Assembly: GCA_036583965.1 (NCBI GenBank)
Contig: JAZBQD010000015.1
Location: forward strand, 65,626,330-65,690,329
Length of the DNA stretch: 64,000 nt
Direction of reading: 5' to 3'
Source of the DNA: Prunella strophiata
Lineage: Eukaryota; Chordata; Aves; Passeriformes; Prunellidae
Positions 1 through 12,600 of this stretch are shown piece by piece. Each line of letters starts with the position of its first letter. Within the stretch, counting starts at the first letter, position 1. Made by a program: the position numbers and the translations under genes. The notes below the pieces were generated by a model. That model had not been told where the DNA came from and did not search any database. It worked only from the letters and a program-made list of their open reading frames with translations.

Positions 1-311
1 GAGGTGAAATCCTGTCTTTACAGAAATTAATATAAATTATAGTATATGAGACATTGTAGTACAGATACATATCCTTACGGTCTAAGTTATTCTGTTCACC
101 AAACTAAATTGCTAAAAAATTGTCAAACTAACAAATATCAGTATTTGTGAAAATTAAATCCATATGTTCTTCAAATGCATGTATCATCAACTACTTCCAG
201 ATGTAAAAATCCATGGATAGTTTTAAAGACTCTCAGTCCCACAGTCAGTTTCCATCATGATACTCCAAATGAGCACTGTTCACAAGCGACATACAAGAAT
301 ATTGAGTCAGT
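1..311 (-). other. INO80C: INO80C 3' UTR (partial, runs off left edge)
   Basis: This is the sequence directly downstream of the INO80C stop codon on the minus strand. No AATAAA or ATTAAA polyadenylation signal is visible on the minus strand here, so the 3' UTR probably continues beyond the window. The 70-codon plus-strand frame overlapping 175-387 lies antisense to the UTR and last exon and is not considered real. Confidence 0.7.
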
Positions 312-443
312 TCAGGAAACAATACTTGTTGCTTTCCTTAGGGCCAGGTATCCTGTAACCACATCTGAAGGGAGCATTCGAATGTAGGCAAATTCTTCGA
401 TAGTACTAAATCTTAGCTTGCTCTGTGGATCTGTGTAATTTGC
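312..443 (-). CDS. INO80C: INO80C coding exon 5 (last): C-terminal part of YL1-C domain and stop
   Basis: On the minus strand a CAG acceptor (intron ends at 444) is followed by 43 codons and a TGA whose complement lies at 312-314. The product begins ANYTDPQSKLRFST and ends LALRKATSIVS, which matches the C-terminus of vertebrate INO80C as I remember it (human ends in ...TSIVP). It forms residues 143-185 of the frame-corrected model. The exon enters in phase 0, agreeing with exon 4. Together with exon 4 it makes the YL1 C-terminal domain (family known as YL1_C), shared with VPS72/YL1. Yeast Ies6, the orthologue, works with Arp5 in nucleosome engagement by INO80. Confidence 0.96.
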   Translation of the reverse strand, partial: ANYTDPQSKLRFSTIEEFAYIRMLPSDVVTGYLALRKATSIVS

Positions 444-3400
444 CTGAAAAAGAAACAATGGTAGAAATAGGATTCAAATAAAATTTCTAACCACAACAGT
501 AAAAGAAGTATCTTTATTACAAGAACACAAAGCAGAGAGTTTCTCTTCCTAGTAACAGCACTGCTGTTCTACCACGTGGCCACAAGTCTGTCTTTTTTTC
601 TTTCTCCTCATGTGAGAACTTATGAGAAGTTAACAGACCCCCTATAAAATCAGATTAGAAATGCACTAAACATAACAGAGGGCTGAAGTAAGCTTTCTAT
701 AAAACACAGCGCAAAAGAAATTCCTCAACTCTCTAAACTCACCCTAGCAACTCTGTGCCTTGTGCAGTCTCTCTCAAGGCAGCTCTCCAAAGAGTCAGGC
801 TGTTGCCAATAAATTACCCACAAAGAGGCTGAATTATGGGTGCTCTGATAGCTTTGGACTGCCTTTCTCTTGCTGCATACAACTTAGCTTTTAATTTACT
901 TTAAAGTGGTTGTTAAAGCTAGGGAGTCTCAGCTTATGGTTCTGTGACTGAACTGATAAGAGATTTGAACCCAGCAGTGTGGTTTGCTCCAGATGCCTGC
1001 TTTCAGGATAGCAGCCTGGCCAGCTCACCCTGGGCTACGCTTGTATCCTCTGCTATATTTGGACCCTGGGTGCCTGGGAGCGGTGCCAGTTTCCTTCTAT
1101 CCTCTCCCCTTCCTTGTTGCTACAGAAACCTGGAGCTCAGCTGAGCTCAGGGGTAGGCCAGGGGGCTGCACTGGGAGAAGGCAGGCATTGAGGCATTGCC
1201 TCTCCACACTCAGCCTCCAGGACAATCCCTGCCTTGGCTTACCAAGTGCCTGCCAAGGCTCCATAAGTGTCTTCTGTGCCTTTCTTTGGCACGAGATGGT
1301 GGCAGGCTGCAAGGCACAGGCAGTTGAGATCCCTCAGGACATTGATACTAAAAATAGGAAAGGCCAGGAAGAGCTGAAGTAGTGCCCCATGCCACACAGT
1401 TATGGTGCAGAGCTCTCTACATTTTTATGTTGGAAAGCACCTGTTGACCATGGTAACAATTCAGCCAATCATTTAGTTTCATATGACTTAGAAAATTTAG
1501 TGTTATTTGTAGCTTTGATTTCTTTACAAAGAAATGTTGCCAGGTTAATTAAATGCAGTCAGCTAACAGTTCAAGCCATCAATTAAATTTCAAACAAATG
1601 GCAAAGTTAGAACATTAGGGGGTATAAATTTATACAGCAGGTATAAATTTATTTTTATTTCATTCTTTACATCTGGCCTCATGTAAGAAAAAGCTAAGCA
1701 ATTAGACTGCTTTTCAAATGTGCATAATTCTGTAATAGAGTAACCAAGCAATATCTGCAATTTGTATTGTGCACTGATCTAGGTTAAAAATATTATGGCA
1801 GCTCTTGACTGTTCTGGTGTTATGTACTGGGCTGTACTGTTTGCAGACACTCATGTATCGTAACCAGCCATTCGTGCCACGGCTTCAGCCTGGAAATAAA
1901 CTTTACCAATACTCCAGCAATAATTAAAGATTAGAATATTAAATTAAGATGAGTTTGCAAAAAAAAACCTCTGTCATGTTTAAAAACTAAGTCAAAGGCC
2001 ATGGAGACATGCTTTTAAAATACAATAAACTAGGTATCTCAATCTGTTTCTATAGTAACAGGTCTGATCCATTTTGAGAAAAGGAAGAAAAATATAAACA
2101 TTTGAAGGTTTGGGGGTTTTTTTAAATCTGCTTTACAATAAATTACTCTGTTTTGAATGTTAAAATATCTAAATACTCATTTTGCAAGTTTGGAAATAAT
2201 AGGTTTATTTTGCAGTGTCAATACAGTATATAATAGCTTTAGAATTCTAGGCTGCCTTACAAATATAAATTGGCTGCTCTGCTGAGACCATTGGTAAATT
2301 TAATTCCATTTGTGCTACACACAGAAAGAGAAGGGGATCAGTAGAATTTAATTGTGGCATCTAATATAAGAGCAAGCATGCTGATTGAGAATGTTTTAAT
2401 ACACTTCTCTTTTTGTACCTAGTAGACAATTTAATTCTTCCCTAAATGGGTAATGCTAAGGAATTCTCTTTCCCTCCCAAGGGGAATCCAGCATTCCCAA
2501 AGAAAATATATTCTTACACAAATGCTTTTATATTTTACACAGAAAATACAGGGACATTTTTCTAATACTACATTTCTACAATATTCTATTGTCCCACATA
2601 TGCTTCTACTAGGACATGATCTTGAAAGCATATTTAGTGCTTCTTATGAAACATTTCTAGCCTAGCAATTTACAGGACACACTGTCTCAGCTATTTTAAT
2701 AACAAAAGGTTTTTTTTAAATGTAATAATTTTATCATAGTCTGGAGAAACCTTGCAGGCCAGGTAAAATAGGAAACTTGACTCACAGTGCAATTAGAGGA
2801 TGGAAAATTAAGGGGAAAAAAGTGGAAAGAGAAGAAAAGAAAACAAAAGCAGCACTGAATGGATTCATACAGAGAGTATCTACACTAAGCTAGAATAGTT
2901 ATAGTACATAAATCACTGATAGAAAAGAGGTGCTGGTAAAGAAAAGCTGAGGAACTGAGAGAATTTCCTAAGGTTTAACTGACCTTTAAATAGTAAGGAT
3001 GTGGTCTCCACTCTCATTTATAGCCTGCATCATCAGCTCACTATAGGTGCAACGACTGATTAGTTTTGAAATACATCAAAGGTTAGTGCTGGAAAGCATT
3101 ATCTGGTTCCTTGGTGATGGGGCAGGAGTCTGCCTGGCTGGAGGGAATTATCTTCCCTGGGTTTCTGAACATTCTCTTCCATTTGCTGTCTGCCAGTTCA
3201 TCTGTGAGGGAGATGTTGCTTTTCCACTCTTGAACACCAAGGGTTACCAGCCTTTATCTGAGCAACCCACTCGCTTTCCAAACTACATTCAGAGGCATAG
3301 GCTGGGCACATGCCACCTCCTAGGTGCCTCATGTAAATGTGTTACTTAAAAAATAAAGTCTAAGAAAACATATGCTACCAAATCAAGATCAAATGCTAGG

Positions 3401-4789
3401 ATGTGCAGGATTACAGTTGGAGCTATAGCCATTCTTTGATGCCTTACACTAAATATCCACTATAAGGCAGCCCTTAGTTAAGTGCTCATTTATTTTCTGT
3501 TGTAATGAGGACTTTTTCCCTAATTCAGTGCTCAGAATGCAAGGTGGTATGTTAACCTGGATCAGCATAACAAATATGTACCTTTAAGGACATCTCCAGG
3601 AGGTGATATCAAGCCTGTAAAGGTGTGTTAGTGCCCTATGGGTGAGAAACAGATTAAACTAGGGGAAGTGACACAGAAATTCTGTGCAAAGCTCTTTGAC
3701 ATTACAAAGTTTTCATTATTGTACCTAGTAAGTGTAACTATTACTTAAGCATTTTTTTCCAAAATACAACATTCCCATTCATTTCAATTGTAAGAAATGC
3801 ACAGACTTCTGCAAAATAAATCATTGGCGATTGAAGGTGAAAAGTGAAAAAATATGCTGTTACTAATACATGCTTTGTTGTAAGTAAAATTATTCATGTA
3901 ACATAGGAACAGCTTCAGCAGGACATACAAAATTTTTGTGGGGCAGAATTCAATGACTTTACTCCTGTTTTGTGCCAACAGATTCTTTGGGGAATTCGGG
4001 CACCAAATTGTAACTACCAAGACTTTCTGGAGCATGTGCAAACTGTATCTAAGTCAAATGTGGTTTGGGTTTTTTTTTCCCTTTCTCCTCTTTCTTTAAC
4101 AAAAACACATAAAAGGGGCCATCTGTGACACACAGGCTATACATCTGCCAAGCTCCAACTTCCAGCTCTGAAGCATAGGGGTATTTGAAATTCTCAACAG
4201 TCTATGCCAAGTGTCTGTTTAAGGCTGATCTGTTTGAGGCAAAGTTTGAGAGGAATGATAACAAGTTTGGTTTGTTTTTTTTTTTTAACCTGGTGGAAAA
4301 GAGAACAAACAATAAAATTTTGCCTAATCTCATTATTGAAAATTGCTGAGCCATCTTTTTAAAACTTCCTCTACAAGACACAATGAAATAAATCCACATC
4401 AGGCAAACAGCATGAAAAGTTTCAGTCAGTGTGGGTATACCTTGGCAAAGTCAACAGTAATGGAGACCGTGGACTACCAGCTTGCCCTGCAGCTATCTTA
4501 AGAATTAGAAATCATGGGCACCAATGTAGATTCTACAGGTGAGAAAGAGGTGTCATAGGAGTTACTTGGCAGGACAAGGTATTTAGTCTGTCCTGACATC
4601 TATTAACAACCTAAGGATTTTGTGACGTAGTGACAAGTATTTGGGGTTTGGTCCTAAATCACTGGATAATTATTAAGCCCAAATCTAAATAGGAACTTCA
4701 GCATACACATCTTTTACAAAACAAGGCACCAGAACTATTTCATTGTGGAAGGTGAGATGTCAATTTTGAGGGGAAAAAAAAATACTTAC
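444..4789 (-). other. INO80C: INO80C intron 4
   Basis: This 4,346-base intron is AT-rich. A somewhat GC-richer patch at about 980-1390 holds a 132-codon plus-strand frame that I do not recognise. A 100-codon plus-strand frame at 3047-3349 is also unrecognised. I see no clear repeat, RNA gene or further exon. Confidence 0.85.
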
Positions 4790-4857
4790 TGGAAGTCCTG
4801 AGATGTCTGAGTATTTCTTAGCAGGTTTAAAAGAAGGAGGAGCATCAATATTAAAAT
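4790..4857 (-). CDS. INO80C: INO80C coding exon 4: start of YL1-C domain
   Basis: This 68-base exon is read on the minus strand between a TAG acceptor (first base 4857) and the donor CCA|GTAAGT (last base 4790). Two bases complete a Tyr codon begun in exon 3. Then come 22 codons reading FNIDAPPSFKPAKKYSDISG plus LP. The APPSFKPAKKYSD block is the signature of INO80C and the beginning of its YL1-C domain. It covers residues 120-142 of the frame-corrected model and ends in phase 0. Confidence 0.97.
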
Positions 4858-6542
4858 CTAGAGAGCAACAAAGGCATAAATTCAGTGTCTCATTATATAT
4901 ATTCTATAACATAAACCTACTCTCTGAGGTCTCTATTAACTAGCAACACAAAGGCAAAGAAATATGAAGCAGAATCACCTCTGAAAACATTTAGCCTGTT
5001 AGCATGTAAATCACAGCCTGATCCTGCTCATCTATTAATAGAGTTCAGCAAGCAGAACTGCCCTCCCCAAAAGGAAAATGCCAGAGACATTTGAAATGTG
5101 TCCATTTCTTCCAAGTCTTAATGAATTCCCTTGCAGTCAGTCACGTGCAAAGAATAACCATTATCAAATGCATACTGTATGTTAAGACTGTGAAACATTG
5201 CTCAAGATTGCAGCTCTGAAATACTATAATCCAGAAAAGCAAAGTAATCTTTTAAATCAGTTAAATCTTTAAGCATGTACCACTTTAAGCCCAGTCAATG
5301 ACCTAGAAAATTGTCTGAATGTTTAAACTGAGGGTTGGAAATTGCTGTTCTTTGGTGCCCTTTAGATAGCAATTATCATTCATAAACATTTTTTAAGATA
5401 CAGTTGGTATGTTTAAGTAGATAAATTGTCACTTTTGGATGTTTACAAAAATACCTTCTACCTGAATAATTTCTTTCCTCTTTCCTGATCTCCCTTGCAA
5501 CTCATTCAGATGCTATGTTCAATCCAAACACTCCATCCATATAAAATTTCTAACCCATCATCTCATAATTCAAAAGACCCTAATGCCACAGACAGCTGGT
5601 TTTAAATACGCAACTGAATTTCTTTTCCCTCCTTCTTATAAAAAATCCTGTAAATTTCTGGTTGCAAACAGAGCAGAGTAGAAATAGCAACATCAGCAGA
5701 TTGTCAGTTACAATGGCCAGGAACACACAGTAGTCTGCATTTTTCTGTAACAGTTGTGTCTAAAACACTTCAAAAAACGGCAAGCTATTTTTGGATAAAG
5801 CACCAAGTCTGACAAAAAGTGTATGCATATGCTCAGTTTTGAAATGCCTCCACTTGCCTAAATGAAATTTGAGGATTGCATTCTGCTGGCAGCTACGTTC
5901 AATAGTATCCTACTTTACAAGCAGACTTGAAGAATATCTAGATTAACACTGCTGCTGTAACTCTGCTCCCATGGATGTAACCAGTTAGGACTGCTAATCA
6001 GCACTGCTAATAGTGTAGTTTCAGCTGTGCTGCACTAAAGAGAGGATGTAGGATCTAAATCTCCCAAGAATCTAGGATAAGGAGCTGGATAGGAAGCTTG
6101 GGCTGAGGTCTAAGCTACTGCAGGTATGTGGCTTAGCAGAAACTATTTGAAAAGTACTCAAATATAGCTAATCAAGCAGCAGCCACCCACCAAAAGACCT
6201 CTGGACTGTGCACAGAGGAAGAGATGCCTAACCAGTGAAAAGGTGACAAAAATCTCATGGGAATAAGGGTTTCTGACTTAGTTTGGATAAATATTTCTTC
6301 CTTATTAAACTCTGCCCCCAAATGTATTTGAACTTTGCCATGATACTCCAAATTATTTGCTTTCCCCCTCCTTTCTACTTAGGGCTGATGAGTGTGATTG
6401 AAGAAATCTTAAATGTACTACTGGACCCTGTCCAAGCAGGATACTGCATGCACTGATGAAATAATTTAGGTTAGTTTTAAAGAAAGTTATTTGTGTGGAT
6501 TCTATTATTTATAAATACATGCAAAGCGTCTAAGCAGCTTAC
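4858..6542 (-). other. INO80C: INO80C intron 3
   Basis: This is a 1,685-base intron with the canonical donor T|GTAAGC and acceptor TAG|AT. I see nothing else in it beyond ordinary AT-rich sequence. Confidence 0.85.
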
Positions 6543-6654
6543 AGCTAGGATCATTTAGTTGCCATGGCAATGCCCTTTCAGAAGCAAGAATTTGTTTTAG
6601 GTTCTTCCATGTTCTGTTCTTCTTGCCAGCTGCTGCTCCACCAATGCCGGAGTG
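6543..6654 (-). CDS. INO80C: INO80C coding exon 3: basic linker and conserved core
   Basis: This 112-base exon is read on the minus strand from the acceptor TAG|CAC to a T|GTAAGC donor. The 37 codons begin HSGIGGAAAGKKNRTWKNLK, continue QILASERALPWQ and end LNDPS; one further base starts the Tyr codon shared with exon 4. The KKNRTWKNLKQIL...LPWQLNDP run is nearly identical to human INO80C from memory, where the equivalent begins HSGHGGAVAGKKNRTW. It covers residues 83-119 of the frame-corrected model. Confidence 0.97.
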
Positions 6655-9554
6655 CTAGAATTAAAAATATGGTGTTTAGAGAAAAAATAAATAAAGAATA
6701 CTATTTCAGAGCATGACACTTCTATTTCATAGTCTTTCTGATATGTCTCATCTTGTCATGAACCATTTGTTATTCTCACTTATTTCACCAGCAGGCTAGT
6801 ATACTGTACACTTTAATCTTGGCTGCAAGCAAAAACAGAGCTTTTTTGGCTGTGTCAAAGCTTTTATGTTTCCGATTAACTGAGGGAAATTAAAATCTGT
6901 TTTTTACATGGAAACAGAAAATCAATGTGGTTAGGCTTAGCCTGAGATTACAGGATTCTGTATGTACTTCCTATCGTATTAGAAGTTATTACTATGAAGT
7001 TGTTTCTAAAATTGTGATTATACAGCTGAATTTTCTCTCTCCTTTTTATGGCATATTACAGGTGCAGTTCTTTTTACAAATTATCTGTGACTGCAAAATG
7101 TAATGAATTCTATGAGAAACTTTCTGAAAATTTTATTTTTCTTTCAAAGGCTAGGAGACAGAATAATAGAAAAAGAATAATAAATAGAATGTTGGCTGCC
7201 AAGACAATTTTGCATTTTGAAAGGAACACTAATGGAAGGCTTGCCACAGGTACTATAATGGCAGTTGCAGTTATCAAATGCGATTGCTACAGAGTAATTT
7301 ATTTATGTCCCTCCAGAGACAGAAGCTGCACAACATACTGTACTACTTCTAAATGATCAAAGGACACAGATCTACAGCTTAAATTTAGAAAAAGAAAATG
7401 TTCTTACAATTGAGAAGTTGCTATTTCTGTTAATAATTACTACTTGCCCCATGAGTCTCATTGAAACTCAGCGAAGTTCTGTAAACACACTCCTGCTTTG
7501 AATGTTTATTAATTAACCAGTTAAATTGATGAGGATGACAGGAGGAAGGATTCAATGAGAAAGCTTTTTTTTTGTAGACATAAGATATATTCAGAAAAGA
7601 TGCTCACAAGCTGATTATATACTGGGTTTTGGTGATGGATATCTGATTTAAAACACAGAAGCAAATATTTGCTCTTAGGGTAACACCTTAGTCATCTAAA
7701 GATCATTGCATAACAGACTGCTACAGCATGAGATGAAACTACATGTACTTCCACACTACTAATTCAAATTCACTGCACGAATTTTCCCCCAAATCTTTTC
7801 CCCAAATCATAATGATTTTTTGTTCAGTATTCTCAAAACCAGCCTGTTTTTATATGAACTTATGCCTCCTAGAAATGGGACTGAGCATTGCCTCACACAC
7901 CTACAATGAAAAGGCAATGACTGCCAAGCACATATGAGCCAAACAAAGTTCAGAGAAAGCTGGACAGGTGGAGCTACTGCTCGACAGCAGCTATTGCTCT
8001 ACACAAGTGTCAGAAAGTCTTTTTCCCCTCACCCATTGCCAAAGGATGTAAATTCCAATCAGAAAGTTTATGAAAAGGCAATTTCTTCCTCCTCCTCTTT
8101 TCCTTAGTCTATTCTCTGGAGTGAGATAATGGTTCAAACTTGGACATACATATGAGACCTAGACACTATTTGATTTATTTTCTTCCTTTTAAGGCAAATT
8201 AGGCTGGAAAGATGCAAAAGTCCATCCAAATTGTTACTACCAGGTCATACCAATGAAATGCTGATTAACACTCAAAGCATTTCTTCTCAAATTAGTTATT
8301 GTATTGGAGGGGACAATTTCATGATTTTTATTATAACTGCCTATTATTTCTGCAGCAGTTGCCAAAGACCCTGTACATTCATTATTATTTCAAGCATGCA
8401 GACATTAGTATTGCCTCTTTGGAAATGGTGACATTGCTCTAAGAACTGAAGGATCAGCTCAGGGCTTCATAGATATTTAAATCCTATGTGGAAGCTACAT
8501 GGGATGCCTCTGGGCACAAAAGGAGCTTTTGCAATAAGCCCCATTTCTCAAAGATGCTGGTGCTTGCTGGAGGATTAGTGAGCAAAGTATATGGTTGCTT
8601 GAATGCCCCTCTCATGACTGAAGTTGTCTGCAAAGCTGATGTAGAGCAACTCACATGTCAGAGATTAATTTCATACCCCCTGCCAAACCTGTGCTTAGTG
8701 AGCTGTGCGTTGCCCAATTACTCGTTATGTGCTGTGGGACACTGCATCTTTTTCATGCAGAGTGAAATCTGGGATAAAATCCTTCTTTCTAAGTACTGGC
8801 TTAGGACCAGCAGTCTGAGAGGTTTGCTTGTCTAGAAAGCATTTGTACAGTGTGCCAATGAGTTGGCCTTGGCACAGCAAGATAAAAAGATATCAAAAAC
8901 AAACCCAGCATTACTAATTTAATCTTCTTCACCTTCTCTCCTAGTTTAACCCTCAGAGTGTTAGGAGCCTGCACGTCATCAGCTGTCAGTGTTTACATGA
9001 CTGAATGCGGGCAGGCCAGACTTCTAGGGAGCACAGAGCATTTTGCTTCTAAATCTAGCCGTGATTGGAAGAAGACACCACAAATCTGTTAAGAGTTTCA
9101 GGGACCAGAACAGGAGCAAAATGCCATTTGCTAATGACTCTCTGGCTAATTTCTAGCTCAGCTGCTTTGCAGCCTGCCTTGACTAGGAACTGGAACATGG
9201 GATTCATACACTCATAGTATTAACTGTTCCTCTCTAGCTGTGGTAGCTTGTGAGATACCATATCATAAAACTTCCACACTTACCTGCACCTAACAGGTTT
9301 GCTCACTCTGTTCCAGAATTTAATGGAACAGTTCTGCCTCTGGACCAGTGCCATTTTCATGCTATAATACAGTGTGCACTTTAGACCATGCTGTTATGTG
9401 GATTGAGGTGAATTTCTTAAAAATTGTCAACCTTTTATTTGGCTATTAAGCTTATTTTCTTAATATTTACACTAGGAACATGGTTAAATAGAATCCTAGT
9501 AAGTCTTTTATGGGAAAAGTTTGAAATTTCAAATTGTTAAAATAATATACTTAC
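6655..9554 (-). other. INO80C: INO80C intron 2
   Basis: This is a 2,900-base AT-rich intron. Open frames inside it (for example the 102-codon plus frame at 7048-7356 and the 115-codon plus frame at 8488-8835) match nothing I recognise and are taken as chance. I see no retroelement. Confidence 0.8.
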
Positions 9555-9665
9555 GACAAAGTTTGGGTCTTTAAATGGTAATGGCTTGGCTGTAGTTTCC
9601 ACTGATCCTGTGCTGGAGTCTGTGTTCAGAAATTTATTTTCACTCACAGCTTCTCCACCTGCACT
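9555..9665 (-). CDS. INO80C: INO80C coding exon 2
   Basis: This 111-base, phase 0-0 exon is read on the minus strand between the acceptor CTGCAG|AGT and the donor GTC|GTAAGT. It encodes 37 residues, starting SAGGEAVSENKFLNTDSST and ending TTAKPLPFKDPNFV. The final AKPLPFKDPNFV is the same as in human INO80C. The first half is variable, as in other vertebrates. It covers residues 46-82 of the frame-corrected model. If exon 1 is read exactly as printed, its frame meets a TGA eight codons past the junction inside this exon. Confidence 0.95.
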
Positions 9666-12600
9666 CTGCAGAAAAAATACAGTTTTACTGTTTGTTACTC
9701 TGAGCAAGTTTACCTGTTGCCTTTTTAGCTTTCCTATCTCTTTTGGATCTAAAGATGTTGTATGCTAAGAGTGGGGAAGCATGAAACAGAGTATTTCTCA
9801 ATCAATTTACAACTGACACACAAAAGGAAGAGGGGAAATAGAGTGGCCAAAGCCCACTGAGTAAAAGCTGCATAGGGTTTATTGCAGTATTAATAAAAGC
9901 CACCTCATCTCACTTTATAAAGTACAAGACAGCATGTGCAACCCAAAACAGCAGGAATGTACACTGTTTTAGAATGTTCTGTATAAAGTATTAACAGGAA
10001 TATATAAAATCTATAAAAAGGCTTTTCATCAACTTTCTAAAGAAAAATTGATTAATCATTTTATTCTGCATCCTTGGTGCCAGCTGTGTTTGAGCAAGGA
10101 CTGAGAAAAACTATTTTATTACATATTATTTTTACATGCAAGCTTCACAAAATCTACATGGGTGCTAGTTAGTGTTTTCTCGGTTTTCTTTATGGTTTGT
10201 TTATTTATTTAGCAGGAAGAGCAGTCAGAAAAGATGTGTGTGACTGGAAAGCTTAAAAAGTTGTGTGGCAGCCTAAGCAATTTCTGATAATTCTGCATGG
10301 CTGAGTTTATGGGTTTTTTAAAATTAGTTAGTGACCTATAAGGCTCCACATTACCAGAACTAGCCCATGCTACACACATAAATGTTTCTTTGAAATCCTC
10401 ATCTACCCCAAAGTCAGGGCAAATTTTGCCACTGAGTTTGGTAGTTTAGTCAATAGGAATTCATACTTTGATTTTTTTTTTTTTTGAGTAAAAGCTTGGC
10501 TAAAAGCTAAGTCAGTATTTACTGAGCCGATGGTTAAAATTGTTCTTTCATGTTATGTTTAGAGAGATAATACTTAGGGGAAAAAAGTGTTTTCCTGTAA
10601 AAACCTTTTGTGTTGATACAATACTCATTTAAGTATGAAAAAAGGATTGCTATTATTTGTGGCTTACTTGGAGTATCTCTACAAACTGGGCTATACAGCA
10701 AAGGCCATGATTCAGCATATCATTCTCCATGTGACTACAAGAGAAGAGTTTTTACTCTTAATACATGCAAAAATAATTACAGGATTAGGGACTAGGCAAG
10801 TTGAACTCTTCTTAGGGGAAATATTTCAGTCATTCTACAGTGCCTGTTTTCAACATAGCAAAGAGAGGTTCATAAATATTGGAAGTATAAAGTAAAAAAG
10901 CAATGTTTCTAGTGCCTTACTAAAACAAAAATATGAACAGAAATAATCTGTTTGCAAAACAACACAGTCCTCTGTAAGTTCATATTACAGGAGATAAGGC
11001 AATAATAATATCAGTAGAAGCAACACTGAAGCCTGTAGCTTAAACTTGATTCTTCCATTGAGGACAGAAAACATTAAAAGGCAGTGACTGTCAGAGAAAC
11101 AGAACAAATGCAGATGGATGTTTAGAAACATGTACATTATGTGGCAGTGAGCAGAGAAAATATCTTCATCAATCCTGAGTAAAGTGGCTTTATACACTGA
11201 GTCCCTAGGTTTCAAAGTATATTCTTGTACATGCATGCTTCCAGCACTTCAGATTTCAGCAGCAAACATTATTCAGCTTTGAGAAAGACAGGGCTTGAGA
11301 GACAAGATTATTTTTCATGAATTCATTATCTCTGATACTGCTCATTATCAGTGTAAATTCTCTTAAGTAGAAGAATCAGCACTCAGATTTATTCTTCAAA
11401 GCATTCTTGCCTTTTCTTTGGTACCATCTGGTTGGTTTTAAACCCAGTTCTACAGATAATTACTTTATCACTTTTGCTCCTTCAGTGATCTTCTCCTAAG
11501 TATACTGGTTTCTATGAAACAGGCTTTGAGTAGTATTTCAACAATATCTCAAAACAGTAACTAGTACTTTGAGACTCAGCAAATAAAAATAGTTAAATAG
11601 TAAAGGGGAAGAAACTTCCTTACACATATAGTCTGTAATTTCTGCAGCTGGATATACTTTCATACTACCCTCACTGTTTTCAGTGGCTTTTTTCTGTGTG
11701 AATTCAGTGTTAATCTTGCTGGTGCAGTGGGAAGGAAAGTAAGGAATTGTTCCTGGCAGGAAAATTCCTGAATGTAAATACTTCATGTAATTTCTTTTCT
11801 GTACCAACTCCTAAGGGATTTCAGGTATTAGACCCGCTAAGAGTCAGGCTAGTTCTCATTACAGGACAGATGTTGATTTTCTTGGTGCCAGTGTCCCTTG
11901 CATGGTTGCAGAGGCAGCAGGACCTAGAGCAGCAACTGCTGCTTTTTGGGTTTGTTGTCCATCAAGGCATCACATTCATGGGATCACCCAAGTCATCGTC
12001 CAGTGCCAGTGAGACATAATGCCAGCAGTAGCCTCCAGATCCGTCATGGACAATTTGAGAGCAGCAGTTTCCTGTTCAAGGCAAAGGGTGCAGGGCTGTA
12101 AAGCAGTTTTCGTATCACTGAGGCATGCAGCTGATACCATGATTTCAGAGCCCTGTGACAGACTGGGAAGCAAATAAGACTGAGTATTATGACTCCAGTT
12201 AAATGCTGGGAACTGAGATAAAGACATACTGTAGGGGCTTGCCAGTTCCCTCACTCAGCACTGCTTGTACGAAAACTCTGATTTTTAGCAATGGGACCAT
12301 GGCAGAGAGCACTCAGCTAATGTGCTTCTCTTTCTGGAAAAACATTAAAGAGTTGAGCAGAAGCACTGCTTCCCGAATAATGTGCTATTGCACAGAGGCG
12401 TGAACTCTGGCAGTACAGAGCTTTGAAAAGCTCTTCCCGTGCAGCCTGCAGAAGTCTCAGCTAATATCCTTTGCAGCTTTATAGCCACAAACTGCAAGTG
12501 CCTCTAAAATTTACAAATCTCTCTGGTCTATGTTTTAAACATCAGGATTTAAAGCATAGGAAACTTCATGTAATTTTTCAGGTTTGTTTTCTAAAAGTTT

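Noticed and set aside
984..1382. 132-codon plus-strand frame in INO80C intron 4
   Set aside because: It is antisense to the gene in a GC-richer patch, and the peptide has no recognisable domain.
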